From the NCBI GenBank assembly GCA_002205965.3, contig NADL03000105.1, positions 226,342 through 290,341 on the forward strand: a stretch of 64,000 nucleotides of DNA, read 5' to 3'. A program made the translations under genes and the position numbers. A model generated the notes under the pieces. The model was not told the origin of the DNA, searched no databases, and saw only the letters and a list, made by a program, of their open reading frames with translations. How positions within the stretch are numbered: position 1 is the first letter of the stretch; each line of letters begins with the position of its first letter. This DNA is from Kappaphycus alvarezii (Eukaryota; Rhodophyta; Florideophyceae; Gigartinales; Solieriaceae). Below are positions 9,779 to 20,360 of the stretch, in pieces.

Positions 9779-11560
9779 GGCTTTCTTGTTGAAATCAGTT
9801 AGCCAATCATTGAGAGGAATTGTACTGTACACATGCAATGTATACGCCGAAATGTACTGTTTAGAATGAGCCTAACAATAAAGATTTTAGTTGCAATATT
9901 TTGCATTGCATGAACGCGAGATGTTAGCTAGTAGGCCTCCAGCCAGTTTTCTAGCGCTCTGACGGCTTCCCGCCAATCCTTTACATTGTAAGCTTTTACC
10001 AACATCACGACATCCCTCAGGGAACAGCTGACCACATTTTTCATGGATTAAAACACCCCAAAATCGCCCCCCCTGTTAGCTAAAGGGACATTTTATTCTT
10101 GTGATCTCGTGAATGACGTCAAACAGAGAAAAGAAATCGATTTGGTTCTTTAATGTTTGAAATGTGCGGATCGGCTATCCCCCGGTGTATGCTAGACGTG
10201 TTCAGGATAACGGGTAATGTCACTCGTGTGCCTAAATGGCTGGCTCAAAGTCCGTCAGCAGGCGTGATGCATTGGGCATCACTGCTGCTGCTGCATGCCC
10301 CTGGGTTAAAACAGAGAAAATGCAGTTCTTTTACGCAATTGCTTTTACTTCCTCCTTAATTCTAGTTATGTTAATCGAAATAGAGGGTTTACTGCATGTA
10401 AAATACTGGACGGTCACTTTCGGAAAGATCAACCAGAGTGAAATTTCCTTTTTAGCTAAAAATTCTGACCTGTAGCGGAGAATTGTTGACTGATAAGTCG
10501 GAGGAGGCAAGAGAAATTTCGTCTGCTGTAAAGATAAATTCGTACTTTATCAGTAGACTAGAGGGAAGTGCAACGTGCAGGGCCGCTAAAATTAACTAGC
10601 TTGAGAGGGGGAGGCAAATATCTGCATGTTGCGGACTACGACCAATCACCGAAGCTGCACACGTGGACCAAATGGCATAGGTCAGCTGTCATGAATCCCA
10701 AATGAAACCTTCTCCTTGAGCTTCCGATACGGGCCGCGATGACTGCCGTGCACTCGACGATCACCTTAGAATTGGTCGCAGACGGACATCCAGGGGAGTC
10801 ACAGGCTAGCGCCACAAAATGCCACCCGACTGTCGAGCGTCCAGATAGAGCTTTGCCAGGAATGGTGGCGATTTTGGTCCCAAAGTCCCTCAGCTTCCGT
10901 CGTTCCCCGGCATTCTACAGTAAAGGTAAAGGAAGGACCTTTACCACAGGGATCAAGAGTTAGTACTTGTCAATCATTACATATCATTCGTCAGAGCAAC
11001 ACCCAAGACTGTTTGGATAGATGTGTAGTCTACCGTCTTACAATTCAAGCGAACCTGTAATCACGTCAGGAATGGTGAAGAGTCGAACGTGGTAGAGTAA
11101 TGTATTACACGGAAAGTTTTACGCGTGGTATTTTACTGCGAAGGATAAGGGCTAGAACCTGATATACGTCCATATTTTAACAATAGCAGCTATTTTCTTG
11201 AACTTCATGCCTTTAGCACTACCGCAACCTTTCATGTACATGTTCACTACCAACATGTAAGTTGACTGGATATCAGCCAGCTTATCTGTTATAGTAACGA
11301 ACCCCCCGTGCCCCCCTGTTGCCACACCCGCCCGTGATACACGAGAAAGTAGATAACAAACATATTAACAGACCGCCAGCATCGTGAGACCATCCCAGGT
11401 GCTTGAGTTTGTGAAAGAACTGCCTTTACACCTTCAAACAAATATTCGCTTTTATTAAAGGGTCACTAAACCGAGCTGGGTCACTCAAGCATCAGGTGAT
11501 GTGAGAGACAAAGCACGGCGAGATACGGCATGAGCCGTCAGCTGTAGAACGAGGGAAGCG
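9779..11560. other. Region without a recognised gene
   Basis: Short ORFs at 10153-10475 and 10739-10963 have no family resemblance. The one recognisable item is a transposon-end motif at about 10034-10072. Confidence 0.5.
10034..10072 (-). repeat. Transposon-end motif
   Basis: In reverse this reads GGGGGGGCGATTTTGGGGTG followed by TTTTAATCCATGA. That is the outer end of the same family as the motifs at 14261 and 51877 (GGGG-A-TTTTTGGG-T-TTTTAAT-CATGG). No inverted partner is obvious nearby. Confidence 0.55.
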
Positions 11561-11900
11561 AGGGTGGTGACCAATCGGTGGTATTCATCAGATGGGTTAC
11601 ACCTTCTAGCACTGCTATGGCCCTTCACACAATAGTTGAATGCATCTTGCAAGAGTACAACACCCAAGTATTCCCCCATGACAAAAATCGCTTCCTCTAT
11701 GACACAAGCAAAAGCATATGGGTGTCACCGACCGAGAATAGATTGAATGAAACTTTACTTCATGGGATCGGGGCGAAGGGAGGCGAATTTGCCTCTCTGG
11801 CAGCTCGACAGACGATGAACTCTTGATATTCTTGTACTTTAAACCCCCAGCGGCTTTGAAATTAGCCGGCCCTCTGCTTGACCAAATCGAAGGCGTAGTA
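11560..11900 (+). pseudogene. Unrecognised coding remnant
   Basis: An 82-codon open stretch (11578-11826) contains ECILQEYNTQVFPHDKN, FLYDTSKSIWVSPTE and EFASLAARQT. A second frame continues with LIFLYFKPPAALKLAGPLL just downstream (about 11825-11885). The amphipathic make-up and the way one frame hands over to the next suggest a decayed real gene rather than noise. I do not recognise the family. The FLYD...IW.S phrase loosely recalls primase-helicase N-terminal regions, but this is weak. Confidence 0.3.
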
Positions 11901-11919
11901 ATATAATATTATTATACAA

Positions 11920-11975
11920 GAAAAGGTTGGGGTGTTTCCATATTTGAAAGGCATGGTCAGCTGTTTCCTGAGCTA
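11920..11975 (+). repeat. Diverged transposon-end motif
   Basis: AAAAGGTTGGGGTGTTTCC followed by TTGAAAGGCATGGTCAGCTG resembles the motif at 49668 (TTTTGGGTGTTTTAATGG, then GGTCAGCTGTAAT). Degenerate. Confidence 0.4.
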
Positions 11976-12287
11976 CATGAATGAATGAATGTTTACTCTT
12001 TACTTATCTTGAGTTCACACCGACTGACCGAGTATTCAGTTAAGAGCTAACTGGATGGACTACATCGGTCACGTGCAGTGGGGCCCCGCGATATGATGGC
12101 CATAGCCACCGACGACCACAAAGTGCAACTGATACGCTGGTAGAAGCAGTCGTTTATTTGGCGACAGGAAATGAGTAGTGCAATACGCACAATATTCCTG
12201 TGAGGGTTGGATCACGCTGAAAAAAGGAACGGGCCCCACATTACAGTCAGAAGATGAAAGAAACTTCACTCTCGAGTTTCATGGTGC

Positions 12288-12350
12288 AAGGGGGAAAAAG
12301 TTTGGGAAGTTTAATTTTTGGAAAGCATGGTCATTTCCTGAACTGAGGCC
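12288..12350 (+). repeat. Diverged transposon-end motif
   Basis: GGGGGAAAAAGTTTGGGAAG followed by TTTAATTTTTGGAAAGCATGGTC is a further member of the same end family. It faces the inverted motif at 13003-13042, so the two might bound a short non-autonomous element of about 750 bp, but the inner ends do not match well. Confidence 0.4.
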
Positions 12351-13002
12351 GGATGTTCCATTGGGCCACTTGCTGCATCGTGCATGTATGTGAACACACT
12401 AAAAGATTCTCCCTCCTCACCATTAGGGATGAAGCCGAGTGGATGTAAGCTTACACACTAAGAGTTTAGTGCGCGCCCATCTCCCTAGAAAGCAGGCCGG
12501 AGTCCTGCCATCAGGCAGGCTGCATTGAACATTGATGCCCCTGCGGTGCGAGTGAATTGACTCTTGTGAGGTCAAGACAGTCTGCTCCACGGGTGGCTCT
12601 TGTTTCTCTAATGTTACACGAAAAGGTAGAAAATAACTAATAATTTCTCTGCTCACATCCCCATAGGCAAAGATATGCACGCAGCACTACAACCTGCAGG
12701 AAACTCAAAGCTGTGATCAAAAGGGCAAATTTTCCCATTTGGAACATGTTATTGAAGGTACGAAACGGGAAATCACACTAGAAGAAAGAACTCAAGCAAA
12801 ACGAGAACGGACAAGATCAAACACAAGATCAGCACTAACTCTTGGACAAGGACTACCTCACACTCTAAGAATTCCGCGAAGAAAATCGCTAGACGTCAGC
12901 CTTCTAGCGACTTTGAACCGGATTAATTCCGTTTTCTTGGTTCCCCTATGCCGACTACTGGTACCAATTATTTGATGCGCCTTCGAACATAGGCTAACCT
13001 AT

Positions 13003-13042
13003 TTTTCAATCATTAAAACACCCCAATTTTTCCCCCAAGACG
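13003..13042 (-). repeat. Transposon-end motif, inverted
   Basis: In reverse it reads GGGGGAAAAATTGGGGTG then TTTTAATGATTGAAAAAT. This closely matches the end at 49668 (TTTTAATGGTTGAAAAATA). Confidence 0.55.
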
Positions 13043-13193
13043 AGGAATATCGGCATCGGGTTCAAGGCCTGTTTTTTTCCTACTGGGTTTTTTGGGCCTG
13101 CGCATGGATCCGATCGATGTCATGAATTACACTCAAAAACTCCATGGTTACCATCTTAGTTTTCCCCAACAACATAGCCTCGATGGCTCTTCG

Positions 13194-13330
13194 TAGGTAG
13201 CATTTAGGGAGCGTAGTTCCTTCCCCATTGCTGTGTCGGCATACCTTTCTGAGTCGATTGTGGTTGTCTAGAAAACCATGGGATAGATCGGATAAATCTT
13301 CCAAGAGTAAAACTCCCAAACGTTCCCCCC
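13194..13330 (-). repeat. Pogo-like transposon end, copy 3
   Basis: In reverse this matches the 147-bp end of the transposon at 50680-59351: GGGGGGAACGTTTGGGAG, TTTTACTCTTGGAAGAT, GATCTATCCCATGG, TTTTCTAGACAACCACAATC, and GGAAGGAACTACGCTCCCT. It is the only complete copy at the left of the window that faces left, opposite to the copy at 82-231. Confidence 0.78.
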
Positions 13331-13772
13331 TCGGGAGTAAATAAAATATTCATCACACAACACCAAAGTTTCGCCTTCAAAGCCCTAGTTTATTTTACCG
13401 TAACAAAAGATTCTGCTGTAACCATACGTGTAGATCGGTGCATCTGCATCTGCAATTGCGGAAAGATGAGCAGCAAAAATCTCTCCAGTAGTCCTCTCCA
13501 CATAACGCCTACGACTCGGAGCAATACCTACGAAACAGTGGAGCACTATTTTGCACTACTGTAGGAACAGGTATTTACGGAGGATTCACATTCACATCAC
13601 TTAATGGAGTCATCCTGCTCCACGCACGGCGCAGTAAACATGCAATGGAGACCTCAATTTCTTCCAATTCCCCAATACAGATCTGTACTATATTTTTCCC
13701 TAATAATGTTTACAGTACAGTACAGTAGTACGATATCTAATCATTGCGCCGAGTTGGAGAAAAAAATTTGGA

Positions 13773-13875
13773 GCGCGACAGGTTTCCACCCGCCGCCCGC
13801 ATCCGTAGTTGATTTATGAATACCATCCGCACGCTTCTGTGCAACATTGTACACCCATAAAGATTTACCACCACC
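13773..13875 (+). mobile_element. LINE-A 3' tail fragment
   Basis: About 100 bp in sense orientation: CGCGACAGGTTTCCACC, GCCGCCCGCATCCGTAGTTG, TACCATCCGCACGC, TTGTACACCCATAAAGATT and a terminal ACCACCACC. It ends in the same ACC-rich tail as the other copies. Confidence 0.8.
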
Positions 13876-14230
13876 AATCTCATCTACTAAAAGGTTAGGG
13901 TTTCGCTCAAGTCCGAAAATAGAGCAAGCTCTACGCGGTAGTTTTCAACGCCCTTAAACCGAATATGGGAACACGAGGGGCTGATTCACTGTAACAGATA
14001 TGCTGGATGAAACACAGTCAACTTGTGCGGTAGTGTGCATGCACGTGAGATGTTGCGGCAGGCGCAGAAGGCACTCGACGGCGGGATGCCTTGCGCTTAG
14101 GCTCAGGTCGTTACGTAGTAGGGTGACCTGGTCGTCGTGGCGGACGATCCGTTGCGCTCCGTACCTGCAGTGGATCAAGTGGTCGCCGTGGACGTCCACT
14201 GTTTCTACAGTACAGTACATTACAGTACAG

Positions 14231-14257
14231 TGGTGGTAAATCTTTATGGGTTGTACA
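14231..14257 (-). mobile_element. Tiny LINE-A 3' end fragment
   Basis: GGTGGTAAATCTTTATGGG and TTGTACAA in reverse are just the last 27 bases of LINE-A. It ends directly at the TA before the transposon-end motif at 14261. Confidence 0.55.
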
Positions 14258-14260
14258 ATA

Positions 14261-14357
14261 GGGGGAATTTTTGGCTTATTTTAATGCATGGAAGATGTGG
14301 TCGGTTATAACCCTATGCTCTGGTTGTAGGTAAATTTACCACAGTAAATTAACCCCC
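14261..14357 (+). repeat. Short element with transposon-like ends
   Basis: Begins GGGGGAATTTTTGGCTTATT, then TTTAATGCATGGAAGATGTGG, and ends TTTACCACAGTAAATTAACCCCCC. It is preceded by TA. The left 50 bp match the insert in the transposase gene at 51801-51886. The right end matches, in opposite orientation, the sequence at about 50452-50480. It may be a miniature non-autonomous element of about 97 bp. Confidence 0.5.
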
Positions 14358-14383
14358 CATTTACACAGACGTCAAGGTTGTAG

Positions 14384-16600
14384 GTGGGGTCACGCCCGCG
14401 AGGGATTGCCTACATGCCCTGACAAAGTTCCTCAACCTCTGTTTGAACAGCGATCTGCCGGCCGTGTGCCGCCCGTATTTCTGCGGAGGCCGTCTTACTG
14501 CGCTGCCGAAGCCAAACGGGGGAATCCGTCCGATTGCGGTTGGGCTTCTCTACCGACGCCTAATATCTAGGCTCGCGGCACACAAAGCCATCCCCGCCAT
14601 CCGCTCTTACCTTCTGCCCCATCAGGTCGGGGTAGGCGTCAAGAACGGCATCGATGCAATAATTCATTCTGTGCGTCGTCTTTCCCAGAGACCGAGTTCC
14701 ACGATCACGTCTTGGTCCAGATAGATGCTCGCAACGCTTTCAATTGCATCTCCCGCCAGCGCATTCTGGAAGCCGTACAGACACATGCCCCAGGCCTCGC
14801 ACGGTGGGTACACTCTTGTTACGATGCTCCTACAGAGCTTGCTTTCGGACCCTACTATGTCCGAAGTTCAGAGGGCACTCAGCAAGGTGATCCCCTCGGT
14901 CCCTTGCTCTTTGCCCTGGCTCTCCATCCGCTCTTGCTATCGTTACAGGAGAAGTTCTCACCTGCCCTGAACGCTTGGTACGCAGATGACGGTAACATTG
15001 TTCTTCCTCGATCCCAAGCCGCTGCTGCCATCCGTTTCATCCAGCTTGAAGGAGGTCCACTAGGGTTCCAGCTCAACCTTGCCAAGACCAAAGTTTACGG
15101 CTTCTCCCCTTCCCACTCCCTTTGGCACTTCCTTGCCCCTTTTCAACCCCCCCTGGTTTTATCGTGCTGGGATCCCGATTGGCTCGGACGCTTTTGTTTC
15201 CCAATTTTTCGCAGGCCGCCAAAACGAAGTTGACCGCATCTTCCAATCCCTTCGAGACTTGGATGATGCTCATTGGCTTTCCACTTACACCGCTTCTGCG
15301 CGAACGCCTCCAAGGTCATGCACTTGCTGCGTACGCTTCCTCCACTCAATCTGCGGTTCTCGCGCTAGCTTCGATCAGAAGCAGAGGGAAAGCGTTCCAC
15401 CAATTGCAGCTGCCCTGTCCAGAGCGAGCCTGGCTCCAAGCCTCTCTCCCTTCTCAATGGGCGGTCTAGGTCTCCTGCAAACTTCAGACATTACCGAGGC
15501 TGCATACGCAGCATCTGTAATTGATTCTTTTCGACTTATCTCCGACCTGCTTACCTTTCCAGGACCGCCACTTGGAAGAGATCCCTCGGTCTGCCATCTC
15601 GCTCTTATCCTCCCGCCACCTGCAGCTGTCTTCGTCGCTTACAGCTACGGCTCTTTTCGAGCGTTGTTCATCGCCGGTCCCCGGCGAAAGGCTCCAGTCT
15701 GCGATCACAACTGAACTCATGCTATCGAAGTCCGATAGCTTGTTCTCGTCCGCGGCAGCCCACGACCGAGCACGGCTCCTCTCCGTGCGCACATCCTCCG
15801 CATCGACTGTTTTCTCTTCGCTTCCTCACCCCCACCGCGGTACGTACATGTCCTCTTCCGCCTGGAAAGTCGCTCTGGCTCTACGTCTCGGCATCGCGCT
15901 ATTCCCTGGATCTACTCGCTGTCCGGTCTGCTCCCGCCGCTCGGCCGACATCGCACCCGTCTTAGATCCAAGTGGTCAACACGCGTTGACCTGCAAATAC
16001 GAAGACGGAATGACTCGTCGTCACCACATCCTCCGCAACGTTCTTGCCCGCTACTGCAAGGAAGTTGGGATCGTCGCCCTCGTCGAACATCCGCTCCTCC
16101 ACCAGGTTCCCGACTCATCTGGGCATTCGGAGTCCCCGTGCTACGAATGGATATTTACATACCCGCTGCATACGGGCTTCACAGTACCGATATAGCCGTC
16201 GACGTTACTGTTGCCCACCCCTCCGCACGCCGCCACATTTCGCCAAGTACGGTTACTGCTGGCGCCGCCGCGACACTCGCAGAGCGCGAGAAACATCGTC
16301 ATTACGGCACTTACTGCAACCGAAACGATATCCTCCTCTCCCCGTCGGGATTGATATCTATGGCGCCTTGGGCGACGACGGTAAGGCTTTTTTCCGCCGC
16401 CTTGCTTCCTTCGCTGCTTCCCGTCGCGGTTCCTCCCCTGAACAGGAGCTCCGCGACTTCGTTACCCGTTTTGCATTTAGTCTCCAAATAATGCAGGCGC
16501 GACAAGTTTCTTCCTGCCGCCCGCATCCGTAGTTAATTTATAAATACCCTCCGCACGCCTCTGTGCGAATTTGTACGACAAATAAAGATCTACCACCACT
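14384..16600 (+). mobile_element. Non-LTR retrotransposon LINE-A, 5'-truncated
   Basis: Bounded by the 8-bp direct repeat GGTTGTAG (14376-14383 and 16601-16608), the target duplication. The left end starts in the middle of the RT domain, so the copy is 5'-truncated. The right end is AAATAAAGATCTACCACCACT, the family's short ACC-type tail instead of poly(A). The same 3' end recurs in at least four other places in the window, all truncated at different points. This is direct evidence of target-primed reverse transcription. Confidence 0.9.
14390..16532 (+). pseudogene. LINE-A reverse transcriptase / endonuclease-like polyprotein
   Basis: Reverse transcriptase motifs in order: LTALPKPNGGIRPIAVG (about 14495), LLPHQVGVGVKNGIDAIIH (about 14610), QIDARNAFNCISRQ (catalytic D, about 14715), GTQQGDPLGPLLFALALHP (about 14880) and WYADDG (YADD at 14979-14990). 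Downstream are a C-x2-C...H..H zinc site (CPVCSRR ... QHALTCKYEDGMTRRHH, about 15920-16030) and a segment STDIAVDVTVAHPS (about 16190-16220), where D..DVTV resembles the core of restriction-like endonucleases in early-branching LINE clades. Frame changes occur near 14710, 15080, 15700 and 16130. No apurinic-type endonuclease is present, but the 5' part is missing. Confidence 0.82.
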
Positions 16601-16978
16601 GGTTGTAGATGATTTAGGGGTCTCAAAAGTTGTAATTTTTTTGGTAGGGAGGTGTGCCTGATAGCTCCGACGTCACATACTTCACTATGATTGGTGCATT
16701 TACAAACGGAACGGTATATTATACACACCGTCGTAGATGTAGTGCCTTGCCACATTCTCCCAGTCTCAAAAAAAGATGTAACTTCACCGAGATATACACA
16801 TGGTTCCCTCTCGAGTGTTCATCTTCTCCGCCGTTCACAAACTATCAACAAGACCTACAACGAAAAAGCGCAAACAAAGCCAGGACGTACATTTTGATGG
16901 GATTTTGCGTGACAGAGACAACTCTATCCGAAAACATACCACATTCCGCCTTTTCTTGTAAATCGTACCAAATCTGGC

Positions 16979-18600
16979 ATGAATGAAGATCTCAACGATA
17001 TCACGAGAGAGATTTTCCAAGCAAGCTCCAGCCAAACCAGCACACCAAGAACAAAGCGAGTATTTGTGTCCAAAACGAAGTTTTCAGGCATATACAATAT
17101 CGTCCTTTGCAAGCATCTCCAGTCCGCAAGGTTAAACTCCGACCTCCGACATCAAAAACAGAACTGAAAATATTCCCAAAGCCCCAGAACACATTCGAAC
17201 GTACCGAAACTCTTCGGGATTTTCGTAAATGTGTAGAGAAAGTCAAAAGACATGAAGATTTAAATGTACAGGAGCCTCAGGGCCAAACGGAAAACAACTC
17301 TCAAGAATTTGTGGAGGGCACACAAATGCACACTACAGTACCTGATGTCGCATCAGTTAACCTCCGGAAAGAGGAGTTTCAGTTTAGTTTAGTTGTATAA
17401 CAAGACTCTTTGGAGAGGCGACAGAGCTTTCTCACATGAGATGGTTCAGGCGAGCAATCAGATGGGCAATTTATCAGAGTCCTCAATGGACAGTTGCGAA
17501 TTAGATGATGTTGATCGTGACATTGCGGATTCGGAGATAAGAGTATTATTTCCGGACCCCAATTCCACTATGAATCAAGATTCAAGGGTGACAGAGTCGT
17601 CCAGTGCTCTTTGTGAAAATTTACACAGTCGATTATTTCATGACATTGACGACGAGAGATACACCCGGTACGTCTGAGAGAATGTTCTAGAAGAAGATAA
17701 CAGGGTGTTGAATGAATCTGTGACTGATGCGAAGGTAGAAACTGGGTCTCTCGCTCAACAGCAGGGTGGATTACAAGACTGGGACTATGACCATCCCTTC
17801 CGAGATGTGACTGTATCGATCGACGATGTTAACGAGAATCTGGAGAAGCGTTTTTAATGGAGGCCAACACTGTGTTGGATGTATTCGCTGAGGTCATGCC
17901 AAGAGAGAACTTACGTCAACCAGATTGTAGTAGCGATAGCGTCGAGATTACATCATTGGGATTGGTTCAGACCTTTATTACAGATTTTTTGTTGGAGAAA
18001 CTCAAGTTTTTTGCAAATCGCGTGTTGAATCAGCAGGATAAGACTCTGACAACTGCCGATGAGATTCTTGGATCATTATTCTTCATGTGTTGTGTGCATC
18101 GTACAATGAGTCCCCAAGTACAGTGTGCAATGAAGATGAACGTGGACATTTTCTGTACATGGGAATCTCACCAGATCGGTATCACGAAATTTGGTCTGCA
18201 TTCAGCGGAATTAAGGAGCGACGCAGTACACCTGATTTCTCGGAGACAGGGTGGTGTCGTATTGCCAACAGAACTACGGCAATGATAACTGAAATGGAGG
18301 CTGAAACAGCAGCTATCAATAGGTAGATTCTATGTGTGTCTCACTCTACTGTTCTTTCCTTGATGACTACCACCTTCGAATGGCTTCTATGGAGATTTCA
18401 GAGCTAACGTATTTACAGCAGCAAAAAAATCCCAAGAAGGGACTCGGCCCGGTCGAAGCCGCTTTGTTCAGCTCTGAATCCCTTTTTTATTGTTTTTCAC
18501 TTTACGAGATCAGGGAAGAAGCTTTTACATACATGAGAACGACTTATGCAACCCTCCAAGGCGCGTCCACCACTGGTGCCTTGCGTCAAATCCTAGATAC
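16979..18600 (+). pseudogene. Decayed gene, possibly a DDE transposase, first part
   Basis: A chain of open stretches on one strand. 17107-17677 is polar and acidic (GNLSESSMDSCELDDVDRD). 17857-18285 holds LTTADEILGSLFFMCCVHR with the next frame giving MGISPDRYHEIWSAFSGIKE. 18332-18600 holds DDYHLRMASMEISELTYLQQ, NPKKGLGPVEAALF and GASTTGALRQILDT. An acidic N-terminus, then a helical DE(I/L)xG(S/L)xFxM segment, then a DD-x-H-L-R motif would fit a PiggyBac-like transposase. I recognise this only loosely. The gene is split at 18600 by the LTR-like block 18603-20152 and probably continues at 20153. Confidence 0.45.
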
Positions 18601-19040
18601 AATTGATAGGGATAAATCTTCGGGAGAAGAGATACTTAGAACCAACTACCCTAGAAAAGAGTTGCTGCGAGCGACAAAAGTGCTACGTGGTACAGTTGAA
18701 CGAATAAAAAGGAGTGTATAAGGAAGAGAGTTGAGAGGGCTAAAGCAAGTATGGAAGGGGCAGGGTCTACCACCTATGCCCAATGACTAGCGTAAAGTAA
18801 ATGCTTCTTGTGCTGAAGTTGACTCTCAACTTCCTTACTATTTGGGACTGGGCTTGAAGTTGTCCGCCAACTTGCTTGACCTCTCCATTAGGAAGTAGTT
18901 TAATCAGCTTAAATAGACTTTTGCTACCCTAAAGTCGAACAAAAACTACAGAAGGTACCAGAAATGCACAGAAACAATTTGTGGTGATGAAATACTCTAA
19001 ACAAAAGATACTTAAGAAACTAAAAATCAATGCGGTTCTC

Positions 19041-19673
19041 TTATTTCCCATTCTCTAAATCAGATCGAAGCAACTCCTCTAAAATATCCATGCTGTCCAA
19101 GCAGTCCCCACAAATATCTGCGAACGGGTCATAGCTATCTATTCCCTCCTGGGAGATATCTAAACTACTAAAGATATCTGCATCCGGTTCCATCGTCGGC
19201 ACCAGTTGTTCCATACTCTCCAGTCCAGGACCCACCAGTCCAACACTTTCCATGCCCCCTGTTCCCTCATCCAAATCACCCTCGTCCTCATCATCCTCGT
19301 CATCCTCGTCATCCTCGTCATCCTCGTCATCCTCGTCATCCTCGTCATCCTCGTCATCTTCCCCGTCCTCCTCTTTATTAACCTCATAGATCAATCCAGG
19401 GGCTACTCACTCCTCGAAGGTCTCCCCAGCTCCCTCATCGGTGTCCCACTCCCCCCCCTTACCTACCTTCTCCGCCTCATCCTCAATAAAGAGGCGACGC
19501 ACGAATTCGATGGCCTTTTTCTTGGTTTTCCGGCGCAGGTAGTCCTCGCGGTCAGTAGTTCCGAAAGGGAGTAGGGAAATAGAGTTTAGGGGGCGGGGAT
19601 GGCGATTTTTGGAAATGACTTTCGAGGGGCGTAGATTGGTCATTTTGGTAGGCTTTGGGGAATGGGAGGTCAT
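19041..19673 (-). pseudogene. Acidic protein paralogue, broken
   Basis: Paralogue of the gene at 1357-1953. The N-terminal part (MTNLRPSKVISKNRHPRPLN, then YLRRKTKKKAIEFVRRLF, read from 19640 down) ends at a stop after AGETFEE near 19407. The second part continues from 19394 with a pure Asp/Asp/Glu repeat, then GTGGMESVGLVGPG, DIFSSLDISQEG and FADICGDCLDSMDILEE. One stop or small frame change in the middle therefore splits an otherwise well kept gene. Conservation of both termini against a variable centre suggests past selection for protein function. Confidence 0.75.
19277..19362 (-). repeat. 9-bp minisatellite encoding Asp-Asp-Glu
   Basis: About nine near-perfect copies of TCATCCTCG on the plus strand. 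On the coding strand they give repeated GAC/GAT-GAG codons (D-D-E). The copy at 1630-1728 has a less regular run at the same place. Confidence 0.9.
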
Positions 19674-20152
19674 GGAGGGTGTTTTTGGTGTGTGGGGGGA
19701 GAGAGGTGATCACTAAAATGACCAGGGACATTTAAAATTTGGAATATAGGACTTTAAATAGGCTCCCGGGGCAGGTTCTATAGATTAGGAATATGTTAAA
19801 AAAATCTGTAAGGGATTCCGTAGTGGTGCATTTGTGCCCTTTTTCTCAAAAAAGCGAATTTGGAGGATGAGGTAAGCAAAAAGGGAAAAAGAACTTGATT
19901 CGGGATCGAATCAGAGGGGTAGATACAGTATAAAAGTATATAGATAAAATGGAAGTAAATTTGGAGACGACCGCGGTAATGATAAGCGAGGCTCAGGAGA
20001 GGACGAGAAAGGACCGAAACTATAAGCAAATTTGGACAAGGAGAGGTAGTACAGTAGACTAAAGGTCTGTAGATGACGGCGACAAAAAAATCCGTTCCTA
20101 TCAGCACGTGCCTAACACCCCTCAGACAACTTTACGAGACAATTTTTCATGA

Positions 20153-20360
20153 TACAAATGCTCGCCGTGACTGCTTTCCGGGATATTGTGAAGCTTTACT
20201 CGTTCAGTGGATTCCCTGCAGAATATGGAGAAGAAGCGCATTTGCCTATTGCAAACAATAATGATAGGTGCGTCTTGCTTTATGCTTGGATTTACTACAT
20301 TATGAATTATAATGCAGATTTTACCGTGTCGTTATTGATAAGTTGAAACAGAATCGTGGT
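20153..20360 (+). pseudogene. Decayed gene, second part after the LTR block
   Basis: Resumes in frame with DTNARRDCFPGYCEALLVQW directly after the target repeat. A parallel frame gives FSGFPAEYGEEAHLPIANNN. No domain is recognised. It joins the first part at 16979-18600. Confidence 0.35.

Larger units (their letters stand above)
18603..20152 (-). mobile_element. LTR-like block with acidic ORF, copy 2 (solo LTR)
   Basis: Antisense copy of the block at 1028-2396. In element orientation it begins TGAAAAATTGTCTCG and ends ACTCCC/ATCCCTATCA, i.e. TG..CA. The host sequence GATACAA occurs just outside both ends (about 18595-18601 and 20153-20159), in the same reading frame of the interrupted gene. 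This supports one insertion event with a short target duplication; the exact bases at the edges are blurred. The length of about 1550 bp is long for an LTR. The central part is the acidic ORF relic; the part next to 18603 is the Gypsy-D type R/U5. Confidence 0.7.

Noticed and set aside
19041..19394. Chance that the Asp/Glu repeat is only simple sequence without a gene
   Set aside because: The non-repetitive tails on both sides are conserved with 1357-1953 at the protein level, so a gene existed.
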